64,000 nucleotides of DNA, taken from NCBI GenBank assembly GCA_023389855.1, contig JAEWDZ010000003.1, forward strand, positions 95,356-159,355. Reading direction: 5' to 3'. Position 1 is the stretch's first letter, and each line of letters begins with the position of its first letter. Origin of the DNA: Bacteroidota bacterium (lineage in GTDB: Bacteria > Bacteroidota > Bacteroidia > Bacteroidales > Porphyromonadaceae). Shown one piece after another: positions 9,099-17,814 of this stretch. A model generated the notes under the pieces. It did not search any database. It saw only the letters and a list, made by a program, of their open reading frames with translations, and was not told the origin of the DNA. A program made the position numbers and the translations under genes.

Positions 9099-9141
9099 AT
9101 AATATGTATGAAGATAAGTGGTTAATCTTACTTGCTAGTGA

Positions 9142-9149
9142 CAAAGATA
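9142..9149 (-). promoter_or_regulatory. Candidate -7 box of the carboxynorspermidine synthase gene
   Basis: The minus strand reads TATCTTTG, a full TANNTTTG match, 43 bases before the ATG. No clear -33 TTTG is present. Confidence 0.45.
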
Positions 9150-9176
9150 AAAAAAATAAATGTATTATAGTAGAGA

Positions 9177-10253
9177 TTAGCATCGAATTCTTCCTCCAGG
9201 TCCTATGTATATATCTTTCTCGGGGTTGTATGTTATTAAGGTCGTCCCCCTACCTTGTAAGGAAAGCATCAACATGAGCAGCCTGTCGTATAAGCCTTCT
9301 CTAGGAGTAACGATTATATGGCTTTCACTTGGGACTTCCTTGGGAAGAAAGATCGTTGTCTCGAGGTCGATATGATAGCGAATATTCGTTTTTGGAGGAG
9401 TTTTCTTCGTGTTTTTTTGCGCCATCGTTTTTTTTCGACTGATCAATCGAAGAATCAGTCGGTCAAAAATATTTTTTCGTGGGTGGTATTTTGAATAAAA
9501 AAGTTTCATCGCACCGTAAAAGGCATCAGCATAGCGCTGGGGGTTGGCATCGGCACTTTCGCTTTCTCCTTTATAGTGAATGATGGGTATCGGCAGGTAG
9601 CGGCATACATAGCCACGGTTTCTCATCTTTTGGCAGAGGTCCAAATCCTCTCCATACATGAAGAAGCGTTCATCCAATAGATCTACTTCTTCGAGAGCTT
9701 TTCTGCGCATGAACATGAACGCTCCGGCTAGAAAATTCACATTATGAGGCTCATCTTCTGGAAGACACCCTAGATAATAGCGATTCAAAATAGGTGAAGC
9801 TGGAAAGAGAGAAGATAGCCCCGAAAATTTACAGGCACATGAAAAGGGCGAGATACTACCTCGCTTGCTTTCTTTCAGAAATTCCCCATGAGCATTGAGC
9901 ATTCTCACGCCTATAGCTCCACAGTCTGGGGTTCTTTCCATTTCCTCAATGCATTGGGTGAGCGTGCTTTCTCCGATGATTGTGTCAGGATTCAAGAGTA
10001 ATACGAAAGGAGCGTTTCCTGCTCGTATTCCTTGGTTGTTGGCTCGAGAAAAGCCCACGTTTTCATGGTTCTCGATAAAGGTGACCTCGGGAAAGGTCGT
10101 TTTCAGTATTGGTAACGCCCCGTCGTTGGACGCATTGTCGACAACGATCACCTTGCCACAAACGTTCCTAAGCGCAGCCCGTATAGACTCCAAGCATTGG
10201 CTTAGAAACTCGGGTACTTTATAATTAACGATAACGATGTCTACTTTGTTCAC
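9177..10253 (-). CDS. Family 2 glycosyltransferase (rhamnosyltransferase-like)
   Basis: The protein transfers a sugar from a nucleotide donor to a surface polysaccharide or lipid acceptor. The GT-A fold is shown by VDIVIVNYKVPEFL at the N-terminus, VVDNASNDG, the NVGFSRANNQGI segment, LLLNPDTII (metal-binding DxD-like region), and FFMYGEDLDLCQKMRNRGY. This arrangement is typical of WbbL-like rhamnosyltransferases, but the sugar cannot be read from sequence. The start is GTG at 10251-10253, three bases after the tyrS stop, so the two genes are cotranscribed. After the catalytic domain (about residue 275) there is a tail of about 80 residues, basic and then mixed, ending GPGGRIRC, that I do not recognise. 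Confidence 0.85.
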   Translation of the reverse strand: MNKVDIVIVNYKVPEFLSQCLESIRAALRNVCGKVIVVDNASNDGALPILKTTFPEVTFIENHENVGFSRANNQGIRAGNAPFVLLLNPDTIIGESTLTQCIEEMERTPDCGAIGVRMLNAHGEFLKESKRGSISPFSCACKFSGLSSLFPASPILNRYYLGCLPEDEPHNVNFLAGAFMFMRRKALEEVDLLDERFFMYGEDLDLCQKMRNRGYVCRYLPIPIIHYKGESESADANPQRYADAFYGAMKLFYSKYHPRKNIFDRLILRLISRKKTMAQKNTKKTPPKTNIRYHIDLETTIFLPKEVPSESHIIVTPREGLYDRLLMLMLSLQGRGTTLITYNPEKDIYIGPGGRIRC

Positions 10254-10256
10254 CGC

Positions 10257-11549
10257 TTAATCAACAATGATAAGGTAATAATTCTTTTTACCCTTTTGGA
10301 TTAGCAGATATCGCCCTGCAATAAGATTTTCGGCAGAAACCACGGCCTTCTCATCGGCTATTTTTTCCTTGTTGAGGCTGATGCCGCCGCTTTTGATGAG
10401 CTTTCGTAGCTCGCCTTTCGATGCAAATACAGGAGTAATTTCCGTGAAAGCTTCGATGAAAGGCAATCCGGCTTTTAGGCACTCTTTAGAAAACGTAAAT
10501 CTTGGTACGCCCTCCATAATCTCCTCGAGTGTTTTTGCCGGTAGGTTCATCAAGGCGTCGTGGGTAGCTTTTCCAAATAATATTTCCGTCGCCTGTTTTG
10601 CGTACAGAAGTTCCTCTTCACCGTGAACCATTTTGGTTACCTCTTCTGCCAAAACGTTTTGTAAAATACGTTGGTGAGGAGCTTCTTTGTGCTTTTCTAT
10701 AAGTCGGTGGATATCTTCTAAGGGAAGAAGTGTGAAGATCTTAATGAATTTCTCGGCATCTTCATCACTTACGTTTATCCAAAACTGATAAAAAGCATAG
10801 GGTGAAGTGTATTTGGCATCGAGCCAAATATTTCCTTTTTCCGTTTTTCCAAACTTGCCACCGTCTGCTTTGGTAATCAGCGGGCAGGTGAGCGCAAAGG
10901 CTTCTTTGCCATCCATTCTGCGAATGAGTTCGCTACCGGTAGTAATATTTCCCCACTGATCGCTACCACCCATTTGGAGCTTGCATCCTTCGTGACGGTA
11001 AAGATGTAAAAAGTCGTATCCCTGTATGAGTTGATATGTAAATTCTGTGAAAGATAGCCCTGCACTATTGGCCTCCAATCTTTTTTTTACGGAGTCTTTA
11101 GCCATCATGTAGTTTACGGTGATATGCTTACCTATATCGCGTACAAAATCGAGAAAACTCCATGTGTGCACCCAGTCGTAGTTGTTGAGTAGTTTAGCTG
11201 CATTGGGCTTCTCTTCATCGAAGTCGAGAAACTTTCTCAACTGCTTAGCTATGGCCTCTTGGTTATGCCTAAGGGTATCATGATCTAAAAGATTTCTTTC
11301 GGCACTTTTCATCGAGGGATCACCGATCATACCCGTTGCACCACCGAGTACGGCAAGGGGTCTATGACCATGCTCCTGGAGATGTCTCAAAAGCATGATA
11401 CTCACGAGATGTCCTATATGTAGCGAGTCTGCCGTGGGGTCAATGCCTACATAGGCGGTCACTTTTTCTTTTTGAAAGAGTTCTTCAGTTCCAGGCATCA
11501 AGGTATGAAGCATTCCCCTTCCACGAAGTTCATTTATAAAAGAGTCCAT
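10257..11549 (-). CDS. tyrS: Tyrosyl-tRNA synthetase
   Basis: This class I synthetase charges tRNA-Tyr. The HIGH-type motif is SLHIGHLVS, the tyrosine pocket is seen in [11 protein letters not shown] and [10 protein letters not shown], and the KMSKS-type loop reads KFGKTEKG. The C-terminal S4-like RNA-binding domain starts near residue 365 ([14 protein letters not shown]). The 430-residue length is normal. It is the first gene of a two-gene unit with the glycosyltransferase. A TANNTTTG box lies just upstream. Confidence 0.96.
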   Translation of the reverse strand: MDSFINELRGRGMLHTLMPGTEELFQKEKVTAYVGIDPTADSLHIGHLVSIMLLRHLQEHGHRPLAVLGGATGMIGDPSMKSAERNLLDHDTLRHNQEAIAKQLRKFLDFDEEKPNAAKLLNNYDWVHTWSFLDFVRDIGKHITVNYMMAKDSVKKRLEANSAGLSFTEFTYQLIQGYDFLHLYRHEGCKLQMGGSDQWGNITTGSELIRRMDGKEAFALTCPLITKADGGKFGKTEKGNIWLDAKYTSPYAFYQFWINVSDEDAEKFIKIFTLLPLEDIHRLIEKHKEAPHQRILQNVLAEEVTKMVHGEEELLYAKQATEILFGKATHDALMNLPAKTLEEIMEGVPRFTFSKECLKAGLPFIEAFTEITPVFASKGELRKLIKSGGISLNKEKIADEKAVVSAENLIAGRYLLIQKGKKNYYLIIVD

Positions 11550-11573
11550 TTTTGTTTTTATCTATTTTGCGAG

Positions 11574-11581
11574 CAAAGATA
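11574..11581 (-). promoter_or_regulatory. Candidate -7 box of tyrS
   Basis: The minus strand reads TATCTTTG 25 bases before the tyrS ATG. No TTTG is found at the proper upstream distance. Confidence 0.45.
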
Positions 11582-11963
11582 CAAAAAAATAGAGACTTTA
11601 GCGACTGCTAAAATACCCTCAACTCGATTCAGAAAATTACTCCTAAGAACCATAAATAAAACGAATAAAGAAGATGATACTCGAGTAAGAACATCAAGAC
11701 CTGTTATAAATCCATCTGTAAAAGAGGTCTACTATCCTGTATTTTTTGTAAGTTTTCATTACCCTTCTCGCTCTATCTTTGCAATTGAAAATAGAAGAGC
11801 AGACAGCGACTTCTTCCATTACACCCTTAGGAGGTGAAGCGAAATTTTGGGTGTGTGATTGGGACGACGCATCGGAAGCGTATCCGCTCTCATCGCTCTA
11901 CTTTCACCGCTCCTACAAAAGGTTACAGAAACAGCATTAATAATAAATTAGTTGAGAAAAACG
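11582..11963. other. Intergenic region between divergent tyrS and an aldo/keto reductase remnant
   Basis: I see no convincing gene here; the open frames lack any family signal. The only notable site is TATCTTTG at 11774-11781 on the plus strand, a -7-like box. It may once have driven the broken aldo/keto reductase and would give a leader of about 180 bases. Confidence 0.4.
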
Positions 11964-12908
11964 ATGAAATTTCTAAAACATTTTCTTTTAATTGCTTTGC
12001 TGCTAAGCACAGTAGTGTGTGGAGTATATGCACAGGAAAAAACTACTACGGCCAATGTGACTTTGGTCCTCTTGAACAACGGCATTGCTATGCCTCGTTT
12101 CGGATTAGGCACATTCAATCAGCCTTCTAATGAAGTATGCAAGGCTTCTTGCCTTACAGCTTTGAAAGCGCGGTATAGACATATTGATACGGCGCATGCG
12201 GATTACGATGAAGAAGGAGTGGGCGAAGCGGTGAAGGAGAGCGGTGTACCGCGCGTAGAGATATGGATCTCCAGTAAATTAAGGCCCCAGAGTATGGTGA
12301 AGGTAAGACACTGAAGGCTATAGATACTATGTTGAAGCGTATGCAGCTGGACTATATCGAGTTACTCTATGTCCATCAGCCTTTTGGCGACTTCGTTGGA
12401 GCATGGAATGATATGGAGAAGGCTGTGAAGATGGGCAAAGTAAGAGCGCTTGGTATCAGTAACTTTGACGCTAACGAAAAAGTGTGGAATGAAATTCTAA
12501 AGCAGCTACCATAAAGCCAACTGTATTACAGATACAAAGCCATCCTTACGCACAGCGTATACGTATTCGAGAAAAAGCAGCCAAAGAGGGAATTCAGTTT
12601 GAGTGTTGGTTTCCTTAGGGAAGAGCGATGAGCAAAGGCGCTTTGCTCAAGGATCCTACGATCAACAAGATAGCAAAAAACATGACAAAACGCCAGCTCA
12701 AATCATACTTCGATGGCATATCCAGGAGGGCTTATCCGTGATACCAGGTTCTACCAATCCTGAGCATATCGGCGAAAATATCCAGATATTTGATTTCTAT
12801 TTGACTAATGAGGAAATGCAAAACATGCGTTCGCTCGATAAGGAACAACGCTTCTTCAATGCGAAGCAAGAAGAGGTAGAAAAAATGGTATGGAGTATCC
12901 AATTATAA
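11964..12908 (+). pseudogene. Exported aldo/keto reductase, decayed (three frameshifts and one stop)
   Basis: A full aldo/keto reductase can be traced across frames. Starting at the ATG at 11964, it has a signal peptide (MKFLKHFLLIALLLSTVVCG), NNGIAMPRFGLGTF, YRHIDTAHADYDEEGVG, MQLDYIELLYVHQPFGDF, VRALGISNFD and GLSVIPGSTNPEHIGENIQI. Each break is consistent with a one-base deletion: near 12288-12290, near 12503-12505, and in an A run at 12675-12680. An in-frame TAG lies at 12616-12618. With four lesions it cannot make the enzyme. The secretion signal is unusual for this normally cytoplasmic family, though exported Bacteroidetes members may exist. An imperfect hairpin follows at 12978-13019. 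Confidence 0.88.
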
Positions 12909-12977
12909 TCCTCTATCATAAGTAGAGTAAGTAAAGCCTATACAAATTTTCCTTTTCTTCTGATTCGTGACTAAATA

Positions 12978-13019
12978 AGCACACAGATTTCTTTGCGATA
13001 GACAAAGATTCTGCGTGCT
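12978..13019 (+). terminator. Imperfect hairpin after the aldo/keto reductase remnant
   Basis: The arms at 12978-12995 and 13003-13019 (AGCAC...CTTTG / CAAAG...GTGCT) pair over most of 17 positions and are followed by a T-rich stretch. It lies between two convergent broken genes and could serve both. Confidence 0.55.
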
Positions 13020-13121
13020 TGTTCTCTCTTTATCCTATCCGATAGATAAAAGAGATGGTGCTTATCACGATCTCGCTACTATGAATAGAGGACAGTATTG
13101 TTGGTTGCAGCTATCTATCCT

Positions 13122-13990
13122 TTACCCATATTTCTCGATGAGATATTTGAGATGTTCAGGAGTTTCGAAGTTGACGGCTCCCGCATCATGTCGGTTGAGG
13201 TTAGCGATCTGCTGCATCTCTTCTTCAGTAAGTGCGAAGTCAAATATCTCGAAGTTTTGTTGCATACGATCGGGATGTACGCTTTTGGGTATGGCTACGA
13301 TACCGCGCTGGGTGAGCCAGCGTAAAGCTACCTGTGCAGCACTCTTTCCGTATTTTTCTCCTATAGCACTCAGCAAAGTGTTGCTTACGATATCACTATT
13401 ACCTTCTCCTCCAAGGGGACCCCACGCCATTACTTTGCAACCTACTTCATCCAGGATGGGAAGGATCCCCTCTTGTTGCATAAGGGGATTGCACTGCAAT
13501 TGGTTGATCATGGGTTTAGTGTCGACATATGAGCAAAGTCGAAGAAACGCCCCGCCTGAAAATTACTTACACCTATAGCACGCGTTTTACCAACTTGGTA
13601 GGCTTTTTCCAAAGCACGCCAAGAGCCTAAGACATCACCATAGGCTTGATGGATGAGCAATAAGTCGACGTAATCGCTCTTTAGTTTGCGTAGACTATCT
13701 TCGATGCTGGCTGTTGCTTTTTCTTCTCCAGCATTAGACATCCACACTTTGGTCACTACAAAAATATCTTCACGGGGAATACCGCTTTTTTCGATAGCTC
13801 TGCCTACGCCCTCTTCGTTGGCATAGGCTTGCGCAGTGTCGATGAGTCGGTATCCGATCTTCAGCGCATTACCTACGCTTTCTTCACAGTTTGTGGGAGG
13901 TACCTTGAATACGCCGTAGCCCAGAAGGGGCATTTCTACACCGTTGCTTAGGTTTATTTTTTCCATACTAATTTGCCTTAAACTAATCAT
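13122..13990 (-). pseudogene. Aldo/keto reductase with a single frameshift
   Basis: The two halves together make a complete cytoplasmic aldo/keto reductase of about 289 residues. The first half has SNGVEMPLLGYGVFK, YRLIDTAQAYANEEGVG, VTKVW, YVDLLLIHQAYGD and AIGVSNFQ. The second half has MINQLQCNPLMQQ, VMAWGPLGG, ALRWLTQRGIVAIPKS and ALTEEEMQQIANLNR. The frame changes at about 13527-13531, consistent with loss of one base. The first half ends soon after at 13508. The start at 13990 overlaps the flavin reductase stop by 4 bases, showing a former coupled operon. An inner ATG at 13966 is also possible. A single lesion could be a sequencing error, but both neighbouring genes on its outer sides are also damaged. 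Confidence 0.82.
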
Positions 13991-14592
13991 TTCTGATATT
14001 TTCTACCTTCGTGCCATGCTTTGCCTATAATAGGTCCCACCGAGCGGTATGCCACCGCTGCCGAATCGTAGACAATAGGCTTGAGTTTAGCGAGATCTAC
14101 TTTGCCAGCCTCATTAAGGATACGCTCGTCAGCACTCCAGTTGACCACTTGCCCTACCACGCGCACACCGCCATCGCTGTAGGCTTCGATCTCTACTGCT
14201 ACGCACTCCAAAGTCAGCGTATATTCGTTTATAATAGGTGCATCTACATTGGGGCTATGGGTGATTGTAAAGCCGACTCGGGCAACTTTTTCTGGAACTT
14301 TATAGCCACTTACAAGTCCAAGATAATCGCTCTCTGCGATGTTGTCTTCGGTAGCGAAACTGATGGTGAAGGCTTTTTTTAGTTTAATGTTTTTTGCCGT
14401 CTTGTGCACTCCAACTTCAAAAGTTATCTTGTCGTAGTCGCACTGACTTGCCCAAGCAGCCATCATTACATTGGGAGTCTGCTCTTCGTCGTAGGTAGCA
14501 ATCATGACACAAGGTAATGGTGTAATCACTGGGTGTTGGCTACCGAAATTGCGGCGGCCGGGTACTTCATTTACTTTTTCTTGTTGTTTCAT
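13987..14592 (-). CDS. Flavin reductase family protein (flavoredoxin-like)
   Basis: The 201-residue protein belongs to the FMN-binding split-barrel flavin reductases. These bind FMN and pass electrons from NAD(P)H or a partner. Supporting segments are the N-terminal PVITPLPCVMIATYDEEQTPNVM, the substrate/FMN region FEVGVHKTAKNIKLKKAFTISFA, the DYLGLVSGYKVPE segment and a final IIGKAWHEGRKY. The gene is intact. It overlaps the aldo/keto reductase remnant downstream by 4 bases and follows a broken AraC-type regulator 192 bases upstream. It is therefore the only working member of a small regulated redox operon. Its physiological substrate is unknown. Confidence 0.82.
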   Translation of the reverse strand: MKQQEKVNEVPGRRNFGSQHPVITPLPCVMIATYDEEQTPNVMMAAWASQCDYDKITFEVGVHKTAKNIKLKKAFTISFATEDNIAESDYLGLVSGYKVPEKVARVGFTITHSPNVDAPIINEYTLTLECVAVEIEAYSDGGVRVVGQVVNWSADERILNEAGKVDLAKLKPIVYDSAAVAYRSVGPIIGKAWHEGRKYQK

Positions 14593-14784
14593 ATCGGTTG
14601 TGGTTATAATTAGTTTGGTTATTCTCTTGTCTTTCCTATGATGTGATAGTGCCTCTTAGGACTGCCAAGAGTAGAGCAGAGCTCTCGTTTTAAGCTACAA
14701 ATATCGAAAAATGCACTTTAATAAGCATTGCACTTTTTGCAGGATTTGTCTATCGTTTTACGTTCTTATATTCATTATACCTAA

Positions 14785-15596
14785 TTATCCTCTATAGAAT
14801 GTAGGTGATACGCCCAAATGCTTCTGCACATACCTACTGAAATAGGCTGGAGAAGAGAACCCGAATAAATCAGCGATTTCTACAAAACTAAGACACTTAT
14901 CTTTTCTTTCAGGTGACGCGAAATATCCAGTACGGTATAGCGTGTGAGCCAATAGTTGGCCGCATAACCACTAAGATTACGCGATACTTCAGATAGATAC
15001 TTGGGTGTAACGGATAGTCTGCGGGCATAGTAGGCTACTGAGCGATGCTCACGATAAGTGCCCTTTTCGAGCATGTCGAGGAAACGCCTCATGATAGAAG
15101 CACTCTGCAAGGAGATATTTTCTATCCCGTAAAGATGTGAATGAAAATCGAAAAAATCGATGATTAGCAGCTGAATACAGGCTATCATGAGGTCTATCTG
15201 GAAGTGGTGGTTGCTTTGTGCCAAGCGTCTTTCTACCATTTCAAAATTGTGTTGGCATATGCTGCGTTGCTCCTCTGTTAGTTTCACGATAGGGTCAAGA
15301 AAAAGGGCTAACTGCCCCTTCATTCCATAATTGCTTAGCGGAGTGCAGAGTTCGATAAATTCGTTGGTCACGTAGATGACTTTTACACAAAAGTCGTCGG
15401 AAGGGCGGATATCCTCGACTAATTTTCCTTTGCGTACAATCAATACATAGCCTGGGAGCATTTCGTACACCTTCCCATTCTAGCTAAATCCGCATGAACC
15501 TTCTAAACACATGGCATGTGCTAAATAGTTTTGGTATTGATCGCTATCTATCCCCTCTAGGGTATTGCAGACAATGACATTCTGTGCGTCGGGCAT
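14785..15596 (-). pseudogene. AraC-family transcription regulator, broken by an amber codon and a frameshift
   Basis: Read from the ATG at 15594-15596, the frame runs through a cupin-like sensor start and meets TAG at 15480-15482. It then continues for about 190 residues, including RRLSVTPKYLSEVSRNLSG (first helix-turn-helix). A one-base loss at about 14900-14905 moves the end into another frame, which reads EIADLFGFSSPAYFSRYVQK and LGVSPTFYRG, the second helix-turn-helix of AraC proteins, up to TAA at 14785-14787. A 196-residue internal piece is open (14880-15470) but lacks the second DNA-binding helix. The gene probably controlled the flavin reductase/aldo-keto reductase operon just downstream. 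Confidence 0.82.
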
Positions 15597-15820
15597 TTTA
15601 GTCAAAAACCTTTTTTTTGATGCGTCTAATTGCTTTTTTAATACACTGTAAATATAGCTTTTTTTTTGCTATTTCCTTCTCCTCTTTTGTGTATACGAGT
15701 ACGAACGGGGGAAATAAGAACAATTTATTGCCATGCCTTTTTCCGCTTTTACTAGTGTAATTAGGAGTTTACTATATAATTGCTTAAATTTGTCGTAGAA
15801 AGAGTGAGCATGTTGCGACA

Positions 15821-16456
15821 ATGTCAGACTTAGATATAAAGGATCAATATTATACCATCGCAGCCCCAGCAGAAGGGCGCTTGACCATTCAGCGGAGCCG
15901 TTTCCTCGGCTATTCTTATCCCATATCATCGACTGAGGAAGCTGAAAATATTGTAAAGAACTTGCGGCAAAAAGATTTTTATGATGCCACACATGTCTGT
16001 TACGCTTATGCTTTAGGACTTGATAGAGGCTCTTCGCGCATGGACGATAATGGCGAACCTAATGGTACGGCTGGTCGTCCGATTTATGCCCAACTACTGA
16101 AAAAAAATCTGAGTGATGTCCTGCTGGTAGTAGTTCGCTACTTTGGCGGGGTCAAACTTGGGACTTCAGGTCTTATAAAAGCCTATGGAGAATGTGCTTC
16201 GCTTGCTCTGGAAGCAGCCAAAATAAAAGAAATTTTGCTCTATGACATGTTGGAAATTCACTTTGAGCCCAACCTCACGGGCATTGTGATGAATATACTA
16301 AATAAGCAGCAGGGAAGCATACTTTCGCAAGATTATAGCCAGGACAAAATAGTCGTTCAATACAAGATAAGACAGAGTCAAACCAACATGATCGTGAAAA
16401 AAATGGCGCAGATATTTGGTGTATTAATAAAAAAAGTATTACCTTTGCAAGCGTGA
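15821..16456 (+). CDS. yigZ: YigZ/IMPACT family protein
   Basis: The protein is 211 residues. The N-terminal domain carries the family signatures RSRFLGYSYPI, THVCYAYALG, RMDDNGEPNGTAGRPIY and VVVRYFGGVKLGTSGLIKAYG. A C-terminal DUF1949-like ferredoxin-fold domain covers about residues 140-205. The YigZ/IMPACT family is linked to translation control (the eukaryotic IMPACT protein inhibits GCN2), but the bacterial role is not settled. It starts with ATG at 15821. Its last codons contain the promoter of the following tRNA-Pro. It is intact although it adjoins the decayed AraC gene. Confidence 0.9.
   Translation: MSDLDIKDQYYTIAAPAEGRLTIQRSRFLGYSYPISSTEEAENIVKNLRQKDFYDATHVCYAYALGLDRGSSRMDDNGEPNGTAGRPIYAQLLKKNLSDVLLVVVRYFGGVKLGTSGLIKAYGECASLALEAAKIKEILLYDMLEIHFEPNLTGIVMNILNKQQGSILSQDYSQDKIVVQYKIRQSQTNMIVKKMAQIFGVLIKKVLPLQA
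16415..16447 (+). promoter_or_regulatory. Promoter of tRNA-Pro(UGG), inside the end of yigZ
   Basis: TTTG at 16415-16418 and TACCTTTG at 16440-16447 match the Bacteroidetes -33 and -7 boxes, with 21 bases between them. Both sites lie in yigZ coding sequence, which ends at 16456. Transcription would begin about 70 bases before the tRNA. Confidence 0.65.
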
Positions 16457-16525
16457 CAGAGAGAGTTACCATATTTTGCCTTTACAGTAAGGAGAAAAAG
16501 GACTTAATCTGGTAGGTTTCTTTCT

Positions 16526-16600
16526 CGGGGTGTGGCGCAGTCCGGTTAGCGCGTCTGCTTTGGGAGCAGAAGGTCCTGCGTTCGAATCGCAGTACCCCGA
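16526..16600 (+). tRNA. tRNA-Pro (anticodon TGG)
   Basis: The cloverleaf is complete. The acceptor arms CGGGGTG and TACCCCG pair, the anticodon stem TCTGC/GCAGA holds the loop TTTGGGA with anticodon TGG, and the T arm holds TTCGAAT. The discriminator is A and CCA is not encoded. Confidence 0.96.
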
Positions 16601-16606
16601 CTTTTG

Positions 16607-16640
16607 AAGAGAGCTTTCTCGTAATCGGGAAAGCTCTTTC
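16607..16640 (+). terminator. Terminator after tRNA-Pro(UGG)
   Basis: AGAGCTTTC at 16610-16618 pairs perfectly with GAAAGCTCT at 16629-16637, with a short T run after it, ten bases beyond the tRNA. Confidence 0.7.
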
Positions 16641-16713
16641 CATATATATATAAACCATCTCTATCTGTTTCCTACCTATTTTATAGTTATGCAGTTTTAT
16701 CTGTACGTGAGAG

Positions 16714-17814
16714 ATGAATAAACCAGATGCACCCTCTTTTCAAGGGAACAAAATAGATTGTCGCCTTATCGCCGAATGGGAGCCACAAGATGCTATCCTG
16801 GTAGCGTGGCCGCATCGCTTTTCTGATTGGGCACCAATCTTGCAAGAAGCAGAACATTGCTTTGCCAACATAATCACAGCGATTACGCCTTTTGTACCAG
16901 TTGTTTTACTCCATCATGGAGATAAACAATTGGCTCATTTTTTTTCTGCAGAGGTCCTCAAGCGCATTCGCTTTATTCAGGTGCCTTTCAATGATACATG
17001 GGTAAGGGACTACGCATTTTTGTCTTTTGAACGTGAGCACCAAAAAGCAGTTGCTGATTTTAACTTCAATGGCTGGGGACTCAAATATGCTGCTGCTTTG
17101 GATAATCAGGTCAATCGTTACCTGTTTGAAAGTAAAAAGATTTTTGCATCCACTACTTTTTTTGACAATAAAAAATCCTTTACCCTAGAGGGGGGAGGCA
17201 TAGAAAGCAATGGACATGGCATTGTGCTCCTCAATCGTTATTGGCTTGATCAGCCCAATAGAAATGATGGCCTTAGCATTGAAGATAGAGAAAAGAAAAT
17301 CGGTGAAATGCTTGGTGCACGAAAGGTCATAACTGTAGACATACCGTCACTCGTGGGCGACGATACCGATGGGCATATCGATACGATTGCTCGCTTTATC
17401 GACGAGAAGAGCATTGCCTACGTGGCCCCATCGGATCCAGCATCCCCAAATTATCCCAAACTACGCAAACTGGAGATAGAGTTACAACGCCTACAAGATG
17501 AAAAAGGAGCTTACTTCCGTTTAGTCCCGCTGCCCGATGTCGGTAGTTATACCGATGAAGGAGGGGAGTTGCTGCCCGCCACGTATGCTAATTTTCTTTT
17601 TGCAGGAGATGCGCTTATCGTCCCTACCTACCAGCGGAAAAGTTTAGACAACGATGCACTAGCTACTCTTCGCGAGGCTCTACCCAGTAGGGTGGTAGTA
17701 GGCGTAAATGCAACAACTTTGGTTAAGTGGCATGGCAGTATCCATTGCTCTACCATGCAAATCGCCAAAGGGATACTTTCACAAGACTTACTAACGACAA
17801 AGAACATATTATGA
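16714..17814 (+). CDS. aguA: Agmatine deiminase
   Basis: The enzyme hydrolyses agmatine to N-carbamoylputrescine and ammonia, a step from arginine to putrescine. Family residues of the guanidino-modifying superfamily are visible: the substrate-binding AEWEPQDAILVAWPH, FNDTWVRDYAF, FTLEGGGIESNG, GDDTDGHIDTIARF (catalytic His/Asp region), and GSIHCSTMQ near the C-terminus with the catalytic Cys. The length of 366 is normal. Its stop overlaps the aguB ATG by 4 bases. It heads a run that continues through zupT, ruvC and tgt. Putrescine made here can feed the carboxynorspermidine synthase encoded at 7.9-9.1 kb. Confidence 0.94.
   Translation: MNKPDAPSFQGNKIDCRLIAEWEPQDAILVAWPHRFSDWAPILQEAEHCFANIITAITPFVPVVLLHHGDKQLAHFFSAEVLKRIRFIQVPFNDTWVRDYAFLSFEREHQKAVADFNFNGWGLKYAAALDNQVNRYLFESKKIFASTTFFDNKKSFTLEGGGIESNGHGIVLLNRYWLDQPNRNDGLSIEDREKKIGEMLGARKVITVDIPSLVGDDTDGHIDTIARFIDEKSIAYVAPSDPASPNYPKLRKLEIELQRLQDEKGAYFRLVPLPDVGSYTDEGGELLPATYANFLFAGDALIVPTYQRKSLDNDALATLREALPSRVVVGVNATTLVKWHGSIHCSTMQIAKGILSQDLLTTKNIL

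Noticed and set aside
11834..12130. Open frame overlapping the aldo/keto reductase remnant
   Set aside because: It is another frame of the same decayed gene and its upstream region.
11964..12908. Programmed frameshifting in the aldo/keto reductase
   Set aside because: There are three separate shifts plus a stop, and no slippery site with a downstream structure at each.
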